Positions 16,577 to 24,920 of a stretch of DNA of 49,081 nt are shown in pieces. Numbering within the stretch: position 1 is the first letter of the stretch; every line of letters begins with the position of its first letter. The stretch comes from CBIFVZ01 sp966185765. GTDB lineage: Bacteria; Pseudomonadota; Gammaproteobacteria; Enterobacterales; Enterobacteriaceae. The notes below the pieces were generated by a model. The model saw nothing but the letters and a program-made list of their open reading frames with translations. It did no database searches and was not told the DNA's origin. Both the position numbers and the translations under genes were made by a program. Location of the stretch: positions 1 to 49,081 of the forward strand of contig CBIFVZ010000019.1 of NCBI GenBank assembly GCA_966185765.1. The letters run 5' to 3'.

Positions 16577-17503
16577 ATGACATATGCACTGGAACTGGAG
16601 AAACTGACCAAAACCTACCCCGGCGGCGTTCAGGCGCTACGTGGCATTGATTTGCAGGTAGAGGCCGGTGATTTTTACGCCTTGCTCGGACCAAATGGCG
16701 CAGGGAAATCCACCACAATTGGCATTATCAGCTCGCTGGTGAATAAAAGTGCGGGTAATGTTCGTGTCTTTGGCTACTCGCTGGATAAAGACGTGGTCAA
16801 TGCCAAGCGTCAGCTTGGGCTGGTGCCGCAGGAGTTTAACTTTAACCCGTTTGAAACGGTGGCGCAGATTGTCGTTAATCAGGCGGGCTATTACGGTGTG
16901 CCAAAGCGTGAAGCGCTGGAGCGTAGCGAGAAATACCTCAATCAGCTTGATTTGTGGGGCAAGCGTAACGAACGCGCGCGTATGCTCTCCGGCGGGATGA
17001 AGCGACGCCTGATGATTGCCCGTGCGTTGATGCATGAGCCAAAACTGCTGATTCTCGACGAACCGACCGCGGGCGTGGATATTGAACTGCGCCGTTCAAT
17101 GTGGACCTTCCTCAAAGAGCTTAATGACCGAGGTACCACGATTATTCTCACTACGCACTACCTGGAAGAAGCCGAAATGCTGTGTCGTAATATCGGCATT
17201 ATTCAGCACGGCGAGCTGGTGGAAAACACCTCCATGAAGGCGTTGCTGTCCAAGCTTAAGTCCGAAACCTTCATTCTCGATCTGGCGGCGAAAAGTCCGT
17301 TGCCGAAACTTGACGGCTACCAGTACCGACTGCTTGATACCTCCACGCTTGAAGTGGAAGTGTTGCGTGAGCAGGGGATTAACAGCCTGTTCGGCCAGTT
17401 GAGTGCGCAGGGGATTCAGGTCTTGAGTATGCGTAACAAAGCTAACCGCCTGGAAGAGCTGTTTGTCACGCTGGTGCATGAGAAAAAAGGAGAGCTGGCA
17501 TGA
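16577..17503 (+). CDS. yadG: ABC exporter ATP-binding protein YadG
   Basis: ATPase subunit of a two-gene ABC-2 export system whose substrate is not established. 308 aa as in E. coli. Walker A GPNGAGKST (about 38-46), Q-loop in VPQEFNFNP, signature LSGGM, Walker B LLILDEPTAGVD, and switch His in LTTHYLEEAEML. Its stop overlaps the yadH start by 4 bases. Confidence 0.96.
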   Translation: MTYALELEKLTKTYPGGVQALRGIDLQVEAGDFYALLGPNGAGKSTTIGIISSLVNKSAGNVRVFGYSLDKDVVNAKRQLGLVPQEFNFNPFETVAQIVVNQAGYYGVPKREALERSEKYLNQLDLWGKRNERARMLSGGMKRRLMIARALMHEPKLLILDEPTAGVDIELRRSMWTFLKELNDRGTTIILTTHYLEEAEMLCRNIGIIQHGELVENTSMKALLSKLKSETFILDLAAKSPLPKLDGYQYRLLDTSTLEVEVLREQGINSLFGQLSAQGIQVLSMRNKANRLEELFVTLVHEKKGELA

Positions 17504-18270
17504 TGCAGCTTTACTGGATTGCCCTGAAAAGTATCTGGGCGAAAGAGATTCACCGCTTCATGCGTATCTGGGTGCAAACGCTGGTGCCGCCCGTTATCAC
17601 CATGACGTTGTACTTCATTATCTTCGGTAACCTGATTGGTTCTCGCATCGGTGAAATGCACGGCTTTAGCTATATGCAGTTTATCGTGCCCGGCCTGATT
17701 ATGATGGCGGTGATTACCAATGCTTACGCCAACGTTGCCTCATCGTTCTTCAGCGCCAAATTCCAGCGCAATATTGAAGAGCTGCTGGTGGCCCCGGTGC
17801 CGACTCACGTGATAATCGCCGGTTACGTCGGCGGTGGCGTGGCACGCGGGGTGTGCGTTGGCATCATGGTGACTGTGATTTCGCTGCTGTTTGTGCCGTT
17901 TCAGGTGCATTCATGGCTGTTTGTTGCGCTGACGTTGCTGCTCACCGCGGTGCTGTTCTCTCTTGCCGGGCTGTTGAACGCCGTGTTTGCGAAAACGTTT
18001 GATGACATCAGCCTGATTCCCACATTTGTGCTCACGCCGTTGACCTATCTCGGTGGCGTATTCTATTCGCTGACGCTGCTGCCGCCGTTCTGGCAGGCGC
18101 TGTCAAAGCTCAATCCTGTCGTGTATATGATTAGTGGCTTTCGCTTTGGTTTTCTCGGCGTAAGCGATGTCCCCCTGACGTTGACGGTGGGGGTGCTGGT
18201 GGTGTTTATCGTGGTCTTTTATACGCTGTGCTGGTATCTGATACAGCGCGGGCGTGGGCTGCGTAGCTGA
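17500..18270 (+). CDS. yadH: ABC-2 exporter permease YadH
   Basis: Membrane subunit partnering YadG; 256 aa, six hydrophobic segments, and the ABC-2 family signature region FVLTPLTYLGGVFYSL-type near residues 178-195. Starts within the yadG stop (ATGA), so the two are translated together. Substrate unknown; the family includes drug and polysaccharide exporters. Confidence 0.95.
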   Translation: MMQLYWIALKSIWAKEIHRFMRIWVQTLVPPVITMTLYFIIFGNLIGSRIGEMHGFSYMQFIVPGLIMMAVITNAYANVASSFFSAKFQRNIEELLVAPVPTHVIIAGYVGGGVARGVCVGIMVTVISLLFVPFQVHSWLFVALTLLLTAVLFSLAGLLNAVFAKTFDDISLIPTFVLTPLTYLGGVFYSLTLLPPFWQALSKLNPVVYMISGFRFGFLGVSDVPLTLTVGVLVVFIVVFYTLCWYLIQRGRGLRS

Positions 18271-18290
18271 GCGCCTGGTTTAAGAATAAT

Positions 18291-18338
18291 ACGCGCACGC
18301 GGCGGTCTGGCTTATGACCCGCGCGTGCGCGTTCTTTT
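18291..18338 (+). terminator. Terminator of yadGH
   Basis: GC-rich stem ACGCGCACGCGG (18291-18302) with CCGCGCGTGCGCGT (18319-18332), imperfect by a 2-base bulge, followed by TTCTTTT. 20 bases after the yadH stop. Confidence 0.75.
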
Positions 18339-18355
18339 AGCGGCGGTTTGTATAG

Positions 18356-18394
18356 AACCGTGCGCAAAGCGCCATTACCGCTTTGCGCACGGTT
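18356..18394. repeat. Perfect 16-bp inverted repeat upstream of yadE
   Basis: Arms 18356-18371 and 18379-18394 (AACCGTGCGCAAAGCG and its exact complement) around a 7-base loop. No T run follows on either side, so it does not look like a normal terminator. It lies 17 bases beyond the yadGH terminator and 59 bases before the yadE start, in what would be the yadE leader. Confidence 0.8.
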
Positions 18395-18453
18395 GCGCTC
18401 CTGCGGGCATCTGCCAGAATAAAGGCTCCCTGGTTTTGTCGTTTACCCTCACT

Positions 18454-19707
18454 ATGTTTTCATACCTCCTTCGTGGTGTCGTCTTTTTCGCGCTGTTCTG
18501 CGCCAGCGCACAGGCTGATTTGCTCAATGAAAATTCTCTCGCCACACGTTATATGCAGGTGAAGACCACTGCGCCCGTGCAGGCACAGGTGGCAGATAAG
18601 GTTGTCTTTGTCGGTAATATTGAAGCCGGGCAATTGCTGGCGGTGGTGCCGGTGTCATCAGATTATTATGAATTCCGCTTTGGTAACGCTACCGGCTTTA
18701 TCGAACGCAGTCGTTTAACCGACGTGCAGGGTAAGCGGCGAGTGGAGGACCGGTTAGGTGATTTGAACAAACCACTCAGTAACCAGAACCTGGTCACAAT
18801 AAAGGCAACGCCAGTGTACAGCGCGCCAGATGTGAAAAGCGAACGCGTGGGGACACTGGCGGATAATCTACGCTACCCGGTTTCCAGCAGGCTTAAAGAC
18901 CGGCTTAATCAGACCTGGTTTCAGATTCGTATTGGCGAGCGCCTGGCCTGGGTAAGTGGGCTGGATGCGCAGGAAGACAACGGGGTGCCGGTACTGACGT
19001 ACCATCATATTTTGCGTGACGACGAGAACACACGTTTTCGCCACACCTCCACCACGACCTCGGTGCGGGCTTTCAGTAACCAGATGGCCTGGCTAAGTGA
19101 TCAGGGATATACCACGCTCACGCTCAGTCAGCTTGAGGACTATCTCCATAACCGCATTAACCTGCCGGGACGGGCAGTGGCCATTACCTTTGATGATGGG
19201 CTGAAGTCGGTGTGGCGCTATGGCTGGCCGGTACTGCGGCAACATGGTTTTAAGGCAACCGCGTTTATCATCTCATCACGTATCAAACGCTGGCCGCAGC
19301 GCTGGGACCCAACGCGACTACAGTTTATGAGCCTCTCGGAACTCCAGGACATTCAGGACGTGTTCAGTCTTCAGTCCCATACGCACTTCCTGCACCGTGT
19401 TGATGCTGCCAGGAGACCGGTGTTGCTGAGCCGAAGCGAGCACAATGTGTTGTATGACTTCCGGCGTTCACGGCGCGCCCTCCAGCAGTTCACCCCTCAC
19501 GTCTGGTATCTCTCGTACCCGTTTGGTGGCTACAATGCGCGAGCCATGCAGGCGGCACAGGCGGCGGGGTTTCATCTGGCGGTCACCACAGTGCGGGGTA
19601 AGGTGAAGCCGGGGGATAATCCGTTTGCGCTTAAGCGGCTGTATGTTTTGCGAACCGATTCGCTTGAGACAATGGCGCGACTTATTACCAACCAGCCGCA
19701 GGGGTAG
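18454..19707 (+). CDS. yadE: Predicted polysaccharide deacetylase YadE
   Basis: 417 aa; exported protein with a NodB-type deacetylase domain, predicted to remove N-acetyl groups from a surface or wall polysaccharide. A signal peptide (MFSYLLRGVVFFALFCASAQA) precedes an SH3-like region (about 30-165) and the catalytic domain, with VLTYHHIL, AITFDDGLKSV (metal-site Asp pair), SHTHFLH (metal His) and SYPFGGYN. The ATG at 18454 was chosen because upstream in-frame sequence runs through the 16-bp palindrome and is unconserved. E. coli YadE (about 409 aa) is collinear. The E. coli neighbour yadI is missing. Confidence 0.9.
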   Translation: MFSYLLRGVVFFALFCASAQADLLNENSLATRYMQVKTTAPVQAQVADKVVFVGNIEAGQLLAVVPVSSDYYEFRFGNATGFIERSRLTDVQGKRRVEDRLGDLNKPLSNQNLVTIKATPVYSAPDVKSERVGTLADNLRYPVSSRLKDRLNQTWFQIRIGERLAWVSGLDAQEDNGVPVLTYHHILRDDENTRFRHTSTTTSVRAFSNQMAWLSDQGYTTLTLSQLEDYLHNRINLPGRAVAITFDDGLKSVWRYGWPVLRQHGFKATAFIISSRIKRWPQRWDPTRLQFMSLSELQDIQDVFSLQSHTHFLHRVDAARRPVLLSRSEHNVLYDFRRSRRALQQFTPHVWYLSYPFGGYNARAMQAAQAAGFHLAVTTVRGKVKPGDNPFALKRLYVLRTDSLETMARLITNQPQG

Positions 19708-19727
19708 CGGCTGGCAGGTAAGGGCGG

Positions 19728-20108
19728 TCAGGCGACCTGGACGGGCACGGCTTTGGCGAGACGTTTCATCTCGTTGTCGCCGTCAAAATAGGCCACTTTC
19801 GGCTGCCAGTTACGTGCTTCACTGTCTGGCATGGTGACATAGCTTGCGATAATCAGGATGTCACCCACGCTGGCGCAGTGGGCTGCGGCACCGTTTACGG
19901 AAATAATTTTTGAACCACGCTCGCCAGCAATGGCGTAGGTGGAAAAACGCTTGCCGTTGGTGACGTTGTAAATGTCGATAGCTTCGTATTCCAGAATCCC
20001 GGCCGCATCAAGGAAATCCTGATCGATGGCGCAGGAGCCTTCGTAGTGAAGGTCGGCCAGTGTGACTTTTACCCGGTGAAGTTTGCCTTGCAGCATTGTA
20101 CGAATCAT
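19728..20108 (-). CDS. panD: Aspartate 1-decarboxylase proenzyme
   Basis: Makes beta-alanine for pantothenate. 126 aa. Self-cleavage between Gly24 and Ser25 (YEGSCAID) gives the pyruvoyl cofactor; the site is intact, as are the conserved Arg54 region (TNGKRFSTYAI) and NGAAAHCASVGD. Last gene of the pan set, 93 bases after panC, separated from it by a hairpin. Confidence 0.98.
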   Translation of the reverse strand: MIRTMLQGKLHRVKVTLADLHYEGSCAIDQDFLDAAGILEYEAIDIYNVTNGKRFSTYAIAGERGSKIISVNGAAAHCASVGDILIIASYVTMPDSEARNWQPKVAYFDGDNEMKRLAKAVPVQVA

Positions 20109-20135
20109 AGCGAAAACCCTACTCTCAGTTGCCGT

Positions 20136-20158
20136 GAAACGGACGCAACGTCCGTTTC
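20136..20158. repeat. Perfect 10-bp hairpin between panC and panD
   Basis: Arms GAAACGGACG and CGTCCGTTTC around a CAA loop, in the 93-base panC-panD gap, without a T run on the minus strand. In a panBCD transcript it would sit in the panD leader. E. coli has a small separate gene in this gap; none is here. Confidence 0.75.
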
Positions 20159-20201
20159 CGAGGTATTCTGGCGGCAGTATTGCCGCTTTTTTATGCGCTG
20201 T

Positions 20202-21056
20202 CTAGCGCTCAAGTGTCACCTGCACATTGTCAATAAGACGTGCCTGGCCAAGCCAGGCCGCAACCAGCACGACGGCGCGCTGGCTGTTGGCATTAAGCGC
20301 TTGCAGCGTGTCGGCATCGCGAATTTGCAGGTCATCAGCGCGAAAGCCTTTTTCATTGAGTTCCTGTTCGGCGATAGCGATAAGCTCGTCAATATCGCGT
20401 GCACCGTCGGCCAGCTTCTGCGCCACGCTCTGCATCACTTTATGCAGCCCTGGCGCAATCTTACGCTGATCGCTGGTGAGATAACCGTTGCGTGAACTGA
20501 GCGCCAGACCGTCTTTCGCACGCAGTGTAGGCACGCCGATAATATCAATGTCATAGCCCATATCGGCCACCATTTTGCGAATCAGCGCCAGTTGCTGAAA
20601 GTCCTTTTCGCCAAAACATGCCACGTCTGGCTGAACCAGGTTGAACAGCTTGCTGACCACCGTTGCCACGCCGCGAAAATGGCCTGGGCGGCTCACGCCT
20701 TCCAGAATACTGGACAACACAGGCACTTCAACAAAGGTCTGGTCTTCCATACCATGCGGATAAACCTCGTGGGCGGTCGGTGCAAATACCACGTCCACAC
20801 CACGGCGGTTGAGCTTCTCACAGTCTTCCTGAAGGGTGCGCGGATAACGCGCCAGGTCATCGGGCCGGTCAAATTGCATCGGGTTAACGAAGATACTGGT
20901 GACGACCACGTCAGCGCTGGCCTTTGCAGTCTCGACCAGTTTCATATGGCCGTCGTGCAGGTTGCCCATTGTCGGCACCAGCGCGATACGTTTGCCTTCC
21001 TGACGCCAGCGGCGAATCTGCTGACGTAATAGCGGTAAGGTTTCAATAATCAGCAC
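20202..21056 (-). CDS. panC: Pantothenate synthetase
   Basis: Joins pantoate and beta-alanine using ATP. 284 aa (E. coli 283). Nucleotidyl-transferase HIGH-type motif in PTMGNLHDGH (about 28-37) and KMSKS-type loop in LALSSRNGYL (about 184-193); substrate segment FVNPMQFD also present. Lies 14 bases downstream of panB in one operon. Confidence 0.98.
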   Translation of the reverse strand: MLIIETLPLLRQQIRRWRQEGKRIALVPTMGNLHDGHMKLVETAKASADVVVTSIFVNPMQFDRPDDLARYPRTLQEDCEKLNRRGVDVVFAPTAHEVYPHGMEDQTFVEVPVLSSILEGVSRPGHFRGVATVVSKLFNLVQPDVACFGEKDFQQLALIRKMVADMGYDIDIIGVPTLRAKDGLALSSRNGYLTSDQRKIAPGLHKVMQSVAQKLADGARDIDELIAIAEQELNEKGFRADDLQIRDADTLQALNANSQRAVVLVAAWLGQARLIDNVQVTLER

Positions 21057-21070
21057 AACCCTTTCTCCTG

Positions 21071-21865
21071 TCAGTGAAAACTGTGTTCTTCGCCCGGATA
21101 GGCTCCCGACTCGACCTCGGCAATATACTGGCGCACGGCCGCGCGGATATCACCGGCTTCGGCGAGGAAGTTTTTCGCAAATTTAGGAATATGGCCGCCG
21201 GTAATGCCGAGCGCGTCGTGCATCACCAGAATCTGGCCGTCGGTGCCGTTACCGGCGCCAATGCCGATAACCGGAATACCCAGCGCGTCACTCACGCGAG
21301 TGGCAAGCTCTGCGGGGACACACTCCAGTACCAGCAACTGTGCGCCTGCGGCTTCCAGCGCCAGGGCGTCATCCAGCAACGCCTGAGCCGCTTCGTCGCC
21401 GCGGCCCTGAACTTTATAGCCACCAAAAATATTTACCGACTGTGGCGTCAGACCCAGATGGCCGCACACCGGTACGGCGCGCTCGGTGAGCATTTTCACC
21501 GTGTCCACCAGCCAGCGACCCCCTTCGATTTTCACCATGTTGGCGCCAGCACGCATCACTGCGGCGGCATTTTCACAGGCCTGCTCGGGCGTGGCGTAGG
21601 CCATAAACGGCAGGTCAGCCAGCAGCAGGCAGGCTGGAGCGCCACGACGTACGGCGCGGGTACACCAGGCAATATCGTCAACGGTGACCGGTAGCGTCGA
21701 GTCGTAGCCCAGAACTGCCATGCCAAGTGAATCGCCCACCAGCATGACGCCAATGCCTTCATCGGCAAACAGTTTCGCAAAACTGAAATCGTAGGCGGTG
21801 ATCGTGGCGAATTTTTTCTTCTGCTGCTTGAGCTGGCGCAGGTGGGTAATGGTGGTTGGTTTCAT
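21071..21865 (-). CDS. panB: 3-methyl-2-oxobutanoate hydroxymethyltransferase
   Basis: First committed step to pantothenate: adds a hydroxymethyl from methylene-THF to ketoisovalerate. 264 aa from the ATG at 21865, which has AGGGGA upstream and gives the family start MKPTTITHL. TIM-barrel Mg2+ site residues occur in LVGDSLGM (about 43-50), LLADLPFMAY and VKIEGG; the catalytic Glu lies in LECVP. First gene of panBC(D). The fimbrial cluster that follows panB upstream in E. coli is not present. Confidence 0.98.
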   Translation of the reverse strand: MKPTTITHLRQLKQQKKKFATITAYDFSFAKLFADEGIGVMLVGDSLGMAVLGYDSTLPVTVDDIAWCTRAVRRGAPACLLLADLPFMAYATPEQACENAAAVMRAGANMVKIEGGRWLVDTVKMLTERAVPVCGHLGLTPQSVNIFGGYKVQGRGDEAAQALLDDALALEAAGAQLLVLECVPAELATRVSDALGIPVIGIGAGNGTDGQILVMHDALGITGGHIPKFAKNFLAEAGDIRAAVRQYIAEVESGAYPGEEHSFH

Positions 21866-22049
21866 GCTATCCCCTGTGAAGTAGCGTGCAGGTAAGATTC
21901 TGCGAAGCGGGCTTACCACCCACGGACAGAGCGCATTCTGGAAGAATCGGCAGCTGAATGCCAGTATTTTGAGGTTATTCTGGCATTGTTTGCCTGCATG
22001 GCGAGCAGTGGGAGATGACGGCGGTTAAGTCAGTGAATTATGCGGCAAA

Positions 22050-22529
22050 TTACCATAAAGATGGCGGGTTGTCTGACAGACGTGCCAGGCAGTTTTGTAA
22101 CGTTTCGCCGTCCGGGAATGTCAGTTCAGGGGCAATTTCGCTCAGTGGATAGAGCATAAACAGGCGATTTTTCATGTCGTAATGTGGCACCGTCAGGCGC
22201 TCAGTGCTAAGGGTGTCATTGCCAAACAGCAGGATATCGAGATCCAGCGTACGTGGTCCCCAGCGCTTGTCTTTGCGCTCGCGCCCTTGCTCCAGCTCAA
22301 TGCGCTGAGTGTGGTCCAGTAGCGTGTGGGGAGCAAGCGCCGTCTGGAGCGCCACCACGGCGTTCAGGTAATCGGGTTGATCCTGCGGGCCAAGCGGCGG
22401 GGTACGGTAAAAGGATGACACCGCGATAAGGCGGCTTTCAGGGAGTGCGCCCAGCGCCTTCACCGCAGCATTGGCCTGCGCCAGTGGCGAGGCCAGATTG
22501 CTGCCGATGGCAATGTAGCACAGCGTCAC
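22050..22529 (-). CDS. folK: Hydroxymethyl-dihydropterin pyrophosphokinase
   Basis: Folate pathway kinase that pyrophosphorylates 6-hydroxymethyl-dihydropterin. 159 aa as in E. coli. Conserved SSFYRTPPLGPQDQPDYLNAV (pterin-binding loops) and RWGPRTLDLDILLFG with the Mg2+ aspartates. Its start overlaps the pcnB stop by 4 bases, so it is translationally coupled to pcnB. Confidence 0.98.
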   Translation of the reverse strand: MTLCYIAIGSNLASPLAQANAAVKALGALPESRLIAVSSFYRTPPLGPQDQPDYLNAVVALQTALAPHTLLDHTQRIELEQGRERKDKRWGPRTLDLDILLFGNDTLSTERLTVPHYDMKNRLFMLYPLSEIAPELTFPDGETLQNCLARLSDNPPSLW

Positions 22530-23923
22530 ACGCTGCCCTCACGCTTGCTCGGTGTGCGTCGGCGCGGGCGGCGCTGACGGCGACGGCTGCCAGGGTCTTC
22601 ACCCAACTGACCAACCATCTCTTTTTGACGCGGTGGTGGTGCAGACTGAAACTCGCCCCACCACTGCGCCAGACGCTGTAGCTCAGGATTGTTCTCTGTT
22701 TGCGCACGTAGCTCCAGCAAATCGTAGGCAGCGCGGAACTTCGGATGTTCCATCAGCTTCCAGGCGCGTTTGCCCTGGCGTTTGGACAGGCGCAACTGCA
22801 ACTGCCAGATATCACGAATCAGCGAGGTGATGCGTTTAGGAATAGCGATAGAACGGCAGGCTTCGTCCAGCACTTCGTTCATAGCCAGCGCAAAGGCGTC
22901 GTAATAGGCAAGTCCGCTTTCCTGAGTAATCTTCTGGGCCATTTCAAGCTGCGGATACCAGAACAGTGCGGCAAACAGGAATGCCGGATTCACACGCATG
23001 TTGTTGTGCAGGCGGTGATCGGTGTTTTTCAGCACCTGCGCAATGATGCGTTCCATGTTGGAATCACCGCGTTCGGTCAGATAGCGGGTAATCACCGGGA
23101 ACAGCGGCTGCAACAGGTTGTATTCACGCAGCTGGCGCCAGGTTTCAAATCCGTGACCAGCCTGCAGGAGCTTCAGGGATTCTTCGAACAGGCGCGCTGG
23201 CGGCACATCGTTAATGAGTGTTGCCAGGCGCGCAATAGGTTCGCCGGAACCCGGGCAAATGCTCATATTCAGCTTGGCGGCAAAACGTACCGCACGCAGC
23301 ATGCGTACCGGGTCTTCGCGATAACGGGTTTCCGGGTCACCAATCAGGCGGATAATGCCTTGCTGCAAATCATTCAGACCGCCCACGTAGTCACGCACCG
23401 TAAAGTCGGCGGCGCTGTAGTAGAGGCTGTTGATAGTGAAATCGCGACGCTGGGCATCTTCTTCGATAGAACCAAAGATGTTGTCACGCAGCAACATGCC
23501 GTTCTGGCCGCGCTGGGATAGCTGGCGGTCAGCCTGCTCTTCATGGTGGCCGCGAAAGGTGGCGACTTCAATGATTTCTGGTCCAAACATGATGTGGGCC
23601 AGACGGAAACGGCGGCCCACCAGGCGGCAGTTGCGAAACAGTTTACGCACCTGATCCGGCGTGGCGTTGGTCGTCACGTCAAAGTCTTTAGGCTTTTGCC
23701 CCAGCAGCAGGTCGCGCACACCGCCGCCAACAAGGTAGGCTTCATAGCCTGCTTTATTGAGACGATAGAGCACTTTGAGGGCATTTTCGCTGATATCTTT
23801 GCGGGAAATAGTGTGCCTGTCGCGCGGGATAACCGTTATGTGCGGCTGGGCGGTTTGCTCTGTGGCCACGCTCTCTTCGCGGTTTAGCACCTTGCGGCAA
23901 AAATTAGCGACTCGGGTAAAAAT
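22526..23923 (-). CDS. pcnB: Poly(A) polymerase I, AUU start
   Basis: Adds poly(A) tails to RNA 3' ends and speeds their decay; controls ColE1 plasmid copy number. 465 aa when started at the ATT codon at 23923, exactly the E. coli length and N-terminus (FTRVANFCRKVL). E. coli pcnB is known to start at AUU; here the ATT is preserved and GAGG lies about 6 bases upstream, while the only upstream ATG (23944) sits before that ribosome site. Nucleotidyltransferase motif GGGVRDLLLG with the metal aspartates in KDFDVTTNA, the RRDFTINSL motif, and the basic C-terminal tail RRRQRRPRRR. The rare start keeps expression low. First gene of pcnB-folK. Confidence 0.97.
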   Translation of the reverse strand: MFTRVANFCRKVLNREESVATEQTAQPHITVIPRDRHTISRKDISENALKVLYRLNKAGYEAYLVGGGVRDLLLGQKPKDFDVTTNATPDQVRKLFRNCRLVGRRFRLAHIMFGPEIIEVATFRGHHEEQADRQLSQRGQNGMLLRDNIFGSIEEDAQRRDFTINSLYYSAADFTVRDYVGGLNDLQQGIIRLIGDPETRYREDPVRMLRAVRFAAKLNMSICPGSGEPIARLATLINDVPPARLFEESLKLLQAGHGFETWRQLREYNLLQPLFPVITRYLTERGDSNMERIIAQVLKNTDHRLHNNMRVNPAFLFAALFWYPQLEMAQKITQESGLAYYDAFALAMNEVLDEACRSIAIPKRITSLIRDIWQLQLRLSKRQGKRAWKLMEHPKFRAAYDLLELRAQTENNPELQRLAQWWGEFQSAPPPRQKEMVGQLGEDPGSRRRQRRPRRRTPSKREGSV

Positions 23924-23982
23924 AGTGCACCTCGGATGTGTCAATCATTAATCAGACAAAAAAATAAGCGGCTCATCATATC

Positions 23983-24867
23983 TCAGTGTGACGCGTTTGA
24001 GAATGCCGGATTCAATGGCACATTCGCGAGCGACCAGTGGATTACCGCGTCGTTTAACAGCGCATCGGCTGTCATGTCGCGCCAGCCTTCGCTTACGGGC
24101 TGGTTGAGAAAATGCAGCGCCTGCACCAGTAGCGGACGTGGATCGCCTGTGGGTAGCGCCGGAGCATGGTTTTGCTTGGAAAGTTTACCGCCTTGCTCAT
24201 TAAGAGCCAGCGGCAAATGCACGTAGTCCGGCGCACGCCAGCCAAAAGCCTGGTAAAGCGTAATCTGGCGTACTGTCGGTTCAATCAAATCCGCACCGCG
24301 CACAATTTCCGTCACGCCCTGAAAATGGTCGTCCACCACCACCGCCAGGTTATACGCAAACAGACCGTCGCGACGGTGAATAATAAAGTCTTCGCGCGCC
24401 AGCGCCGCATGCGCCTGGATTTTACCGCGCAGGGCGTCGTGAAAGGTCAGCACCGGTTCGGTCTGACGAAGCCGCGTGGCGGTATGTTCTGGTGTGAGGT
24501 GGCGTTCGCGGCAGTGGCCGTCATAAAAGCCGCCGTGCGCCTGAATACGCTTGCGCGTGCAGTCACAGTAGTAGCTGCGGCCGTGCTCATGGAGCCAGGC
24601 AAGCGCCTCGCGATAGGCTTCGTGGCGGCTTGACTGCCACAGCACATCGCCGTCCCAGTGCAGGCCGTAGTGTTCAAGCTGGCGTAAAATGGTGCTGGCG
24701 GCACCGGGGACTTCGCGGGGAGGGTCGATATCTTCAATGCGCACCAGCCAGCGTCCCGCATGGGAACGCGCCTGGAGCCAGCTGCCAAGGGCAGCGATCA
24801 GCGAGCCAAAGTGAAGCTCGCCTGATGGAGAAGGAGCAAAACGCCCAATGTAGTGATGTTGCTGCAT
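23983..24867 (-). CDS. gluQ: Glutamyl-Q tRNA(Asp) synthetase
   Basis: Truncated GluRS paralogue that attaches glutamate to queuosine in the anticodon of tRNA-Asp; no anticodon-binding domain. 294 aa from the ATG at 24867. HIGH-type motif in GRFAPSPSGELHFGS (about 8-22), zinc-site cysteines in YYCDCTR with the later DGHC, and a KMSKS-like GGKLSKQNH. Directly downstream of dksA. A stable hairpin ends 7 bases before the start and no proper ribosome site is visible, so translation is probably weak. Confidence 0.95.
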   Translation of the reverse strand: MQQHHYIGRFAPSPSGELHFGSLIAALGSWLQARSHAGRWLVRIEDIDPPREVPGAASTILRQLEHYGLHWDGDVLWQSSRHEAYREALAWLHEHGRSYYCDCTRKRIQAHGGFYDGHCRERHLTPEHTATRLRQTEPVLTFHDALRGKIQAHAALAREDFIIHRRDGLFAYNLAVVVDDHFQGVTEIVRGADLIEPTVRQITLYQAFGWRAPDYVHLPLALNEQGGKLSKQNHAPALPTGDPRPLLVQALHFLNQPVSEGWRDMTADALLNDAVIHWSLANVPLNPAFSNASH

Positions 24868-24874
24868 AAGAGGT

Positions 24875-24897
24875 AAGGCGGGAGAGGCTCCCGCCTT
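24875..24897 (-). terminator. Hairpin between dksA and gluQ
   Basis: Ten-bp stem AAGGCGGGAG/CTCCCGCCTT with a 3-base loop. On the dksA strand no T run follows; its 3' arm ends 7 bases before the gluQ ATG. Likely a partial terminator or translation block that lowers gluQ relative to dksA, as reported for the corresponding Shigella gap. Confidence 0.6.
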
Positions 24898-24920
24898 TTT
24901 ATGATTAGCGCCGCGCGGTA

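Noticed and set aside
22745..23521. 258-codon open frame on the plus strand within pcnB
   Set aside because: Antisense to conserved poly(A) polymerase sequence.
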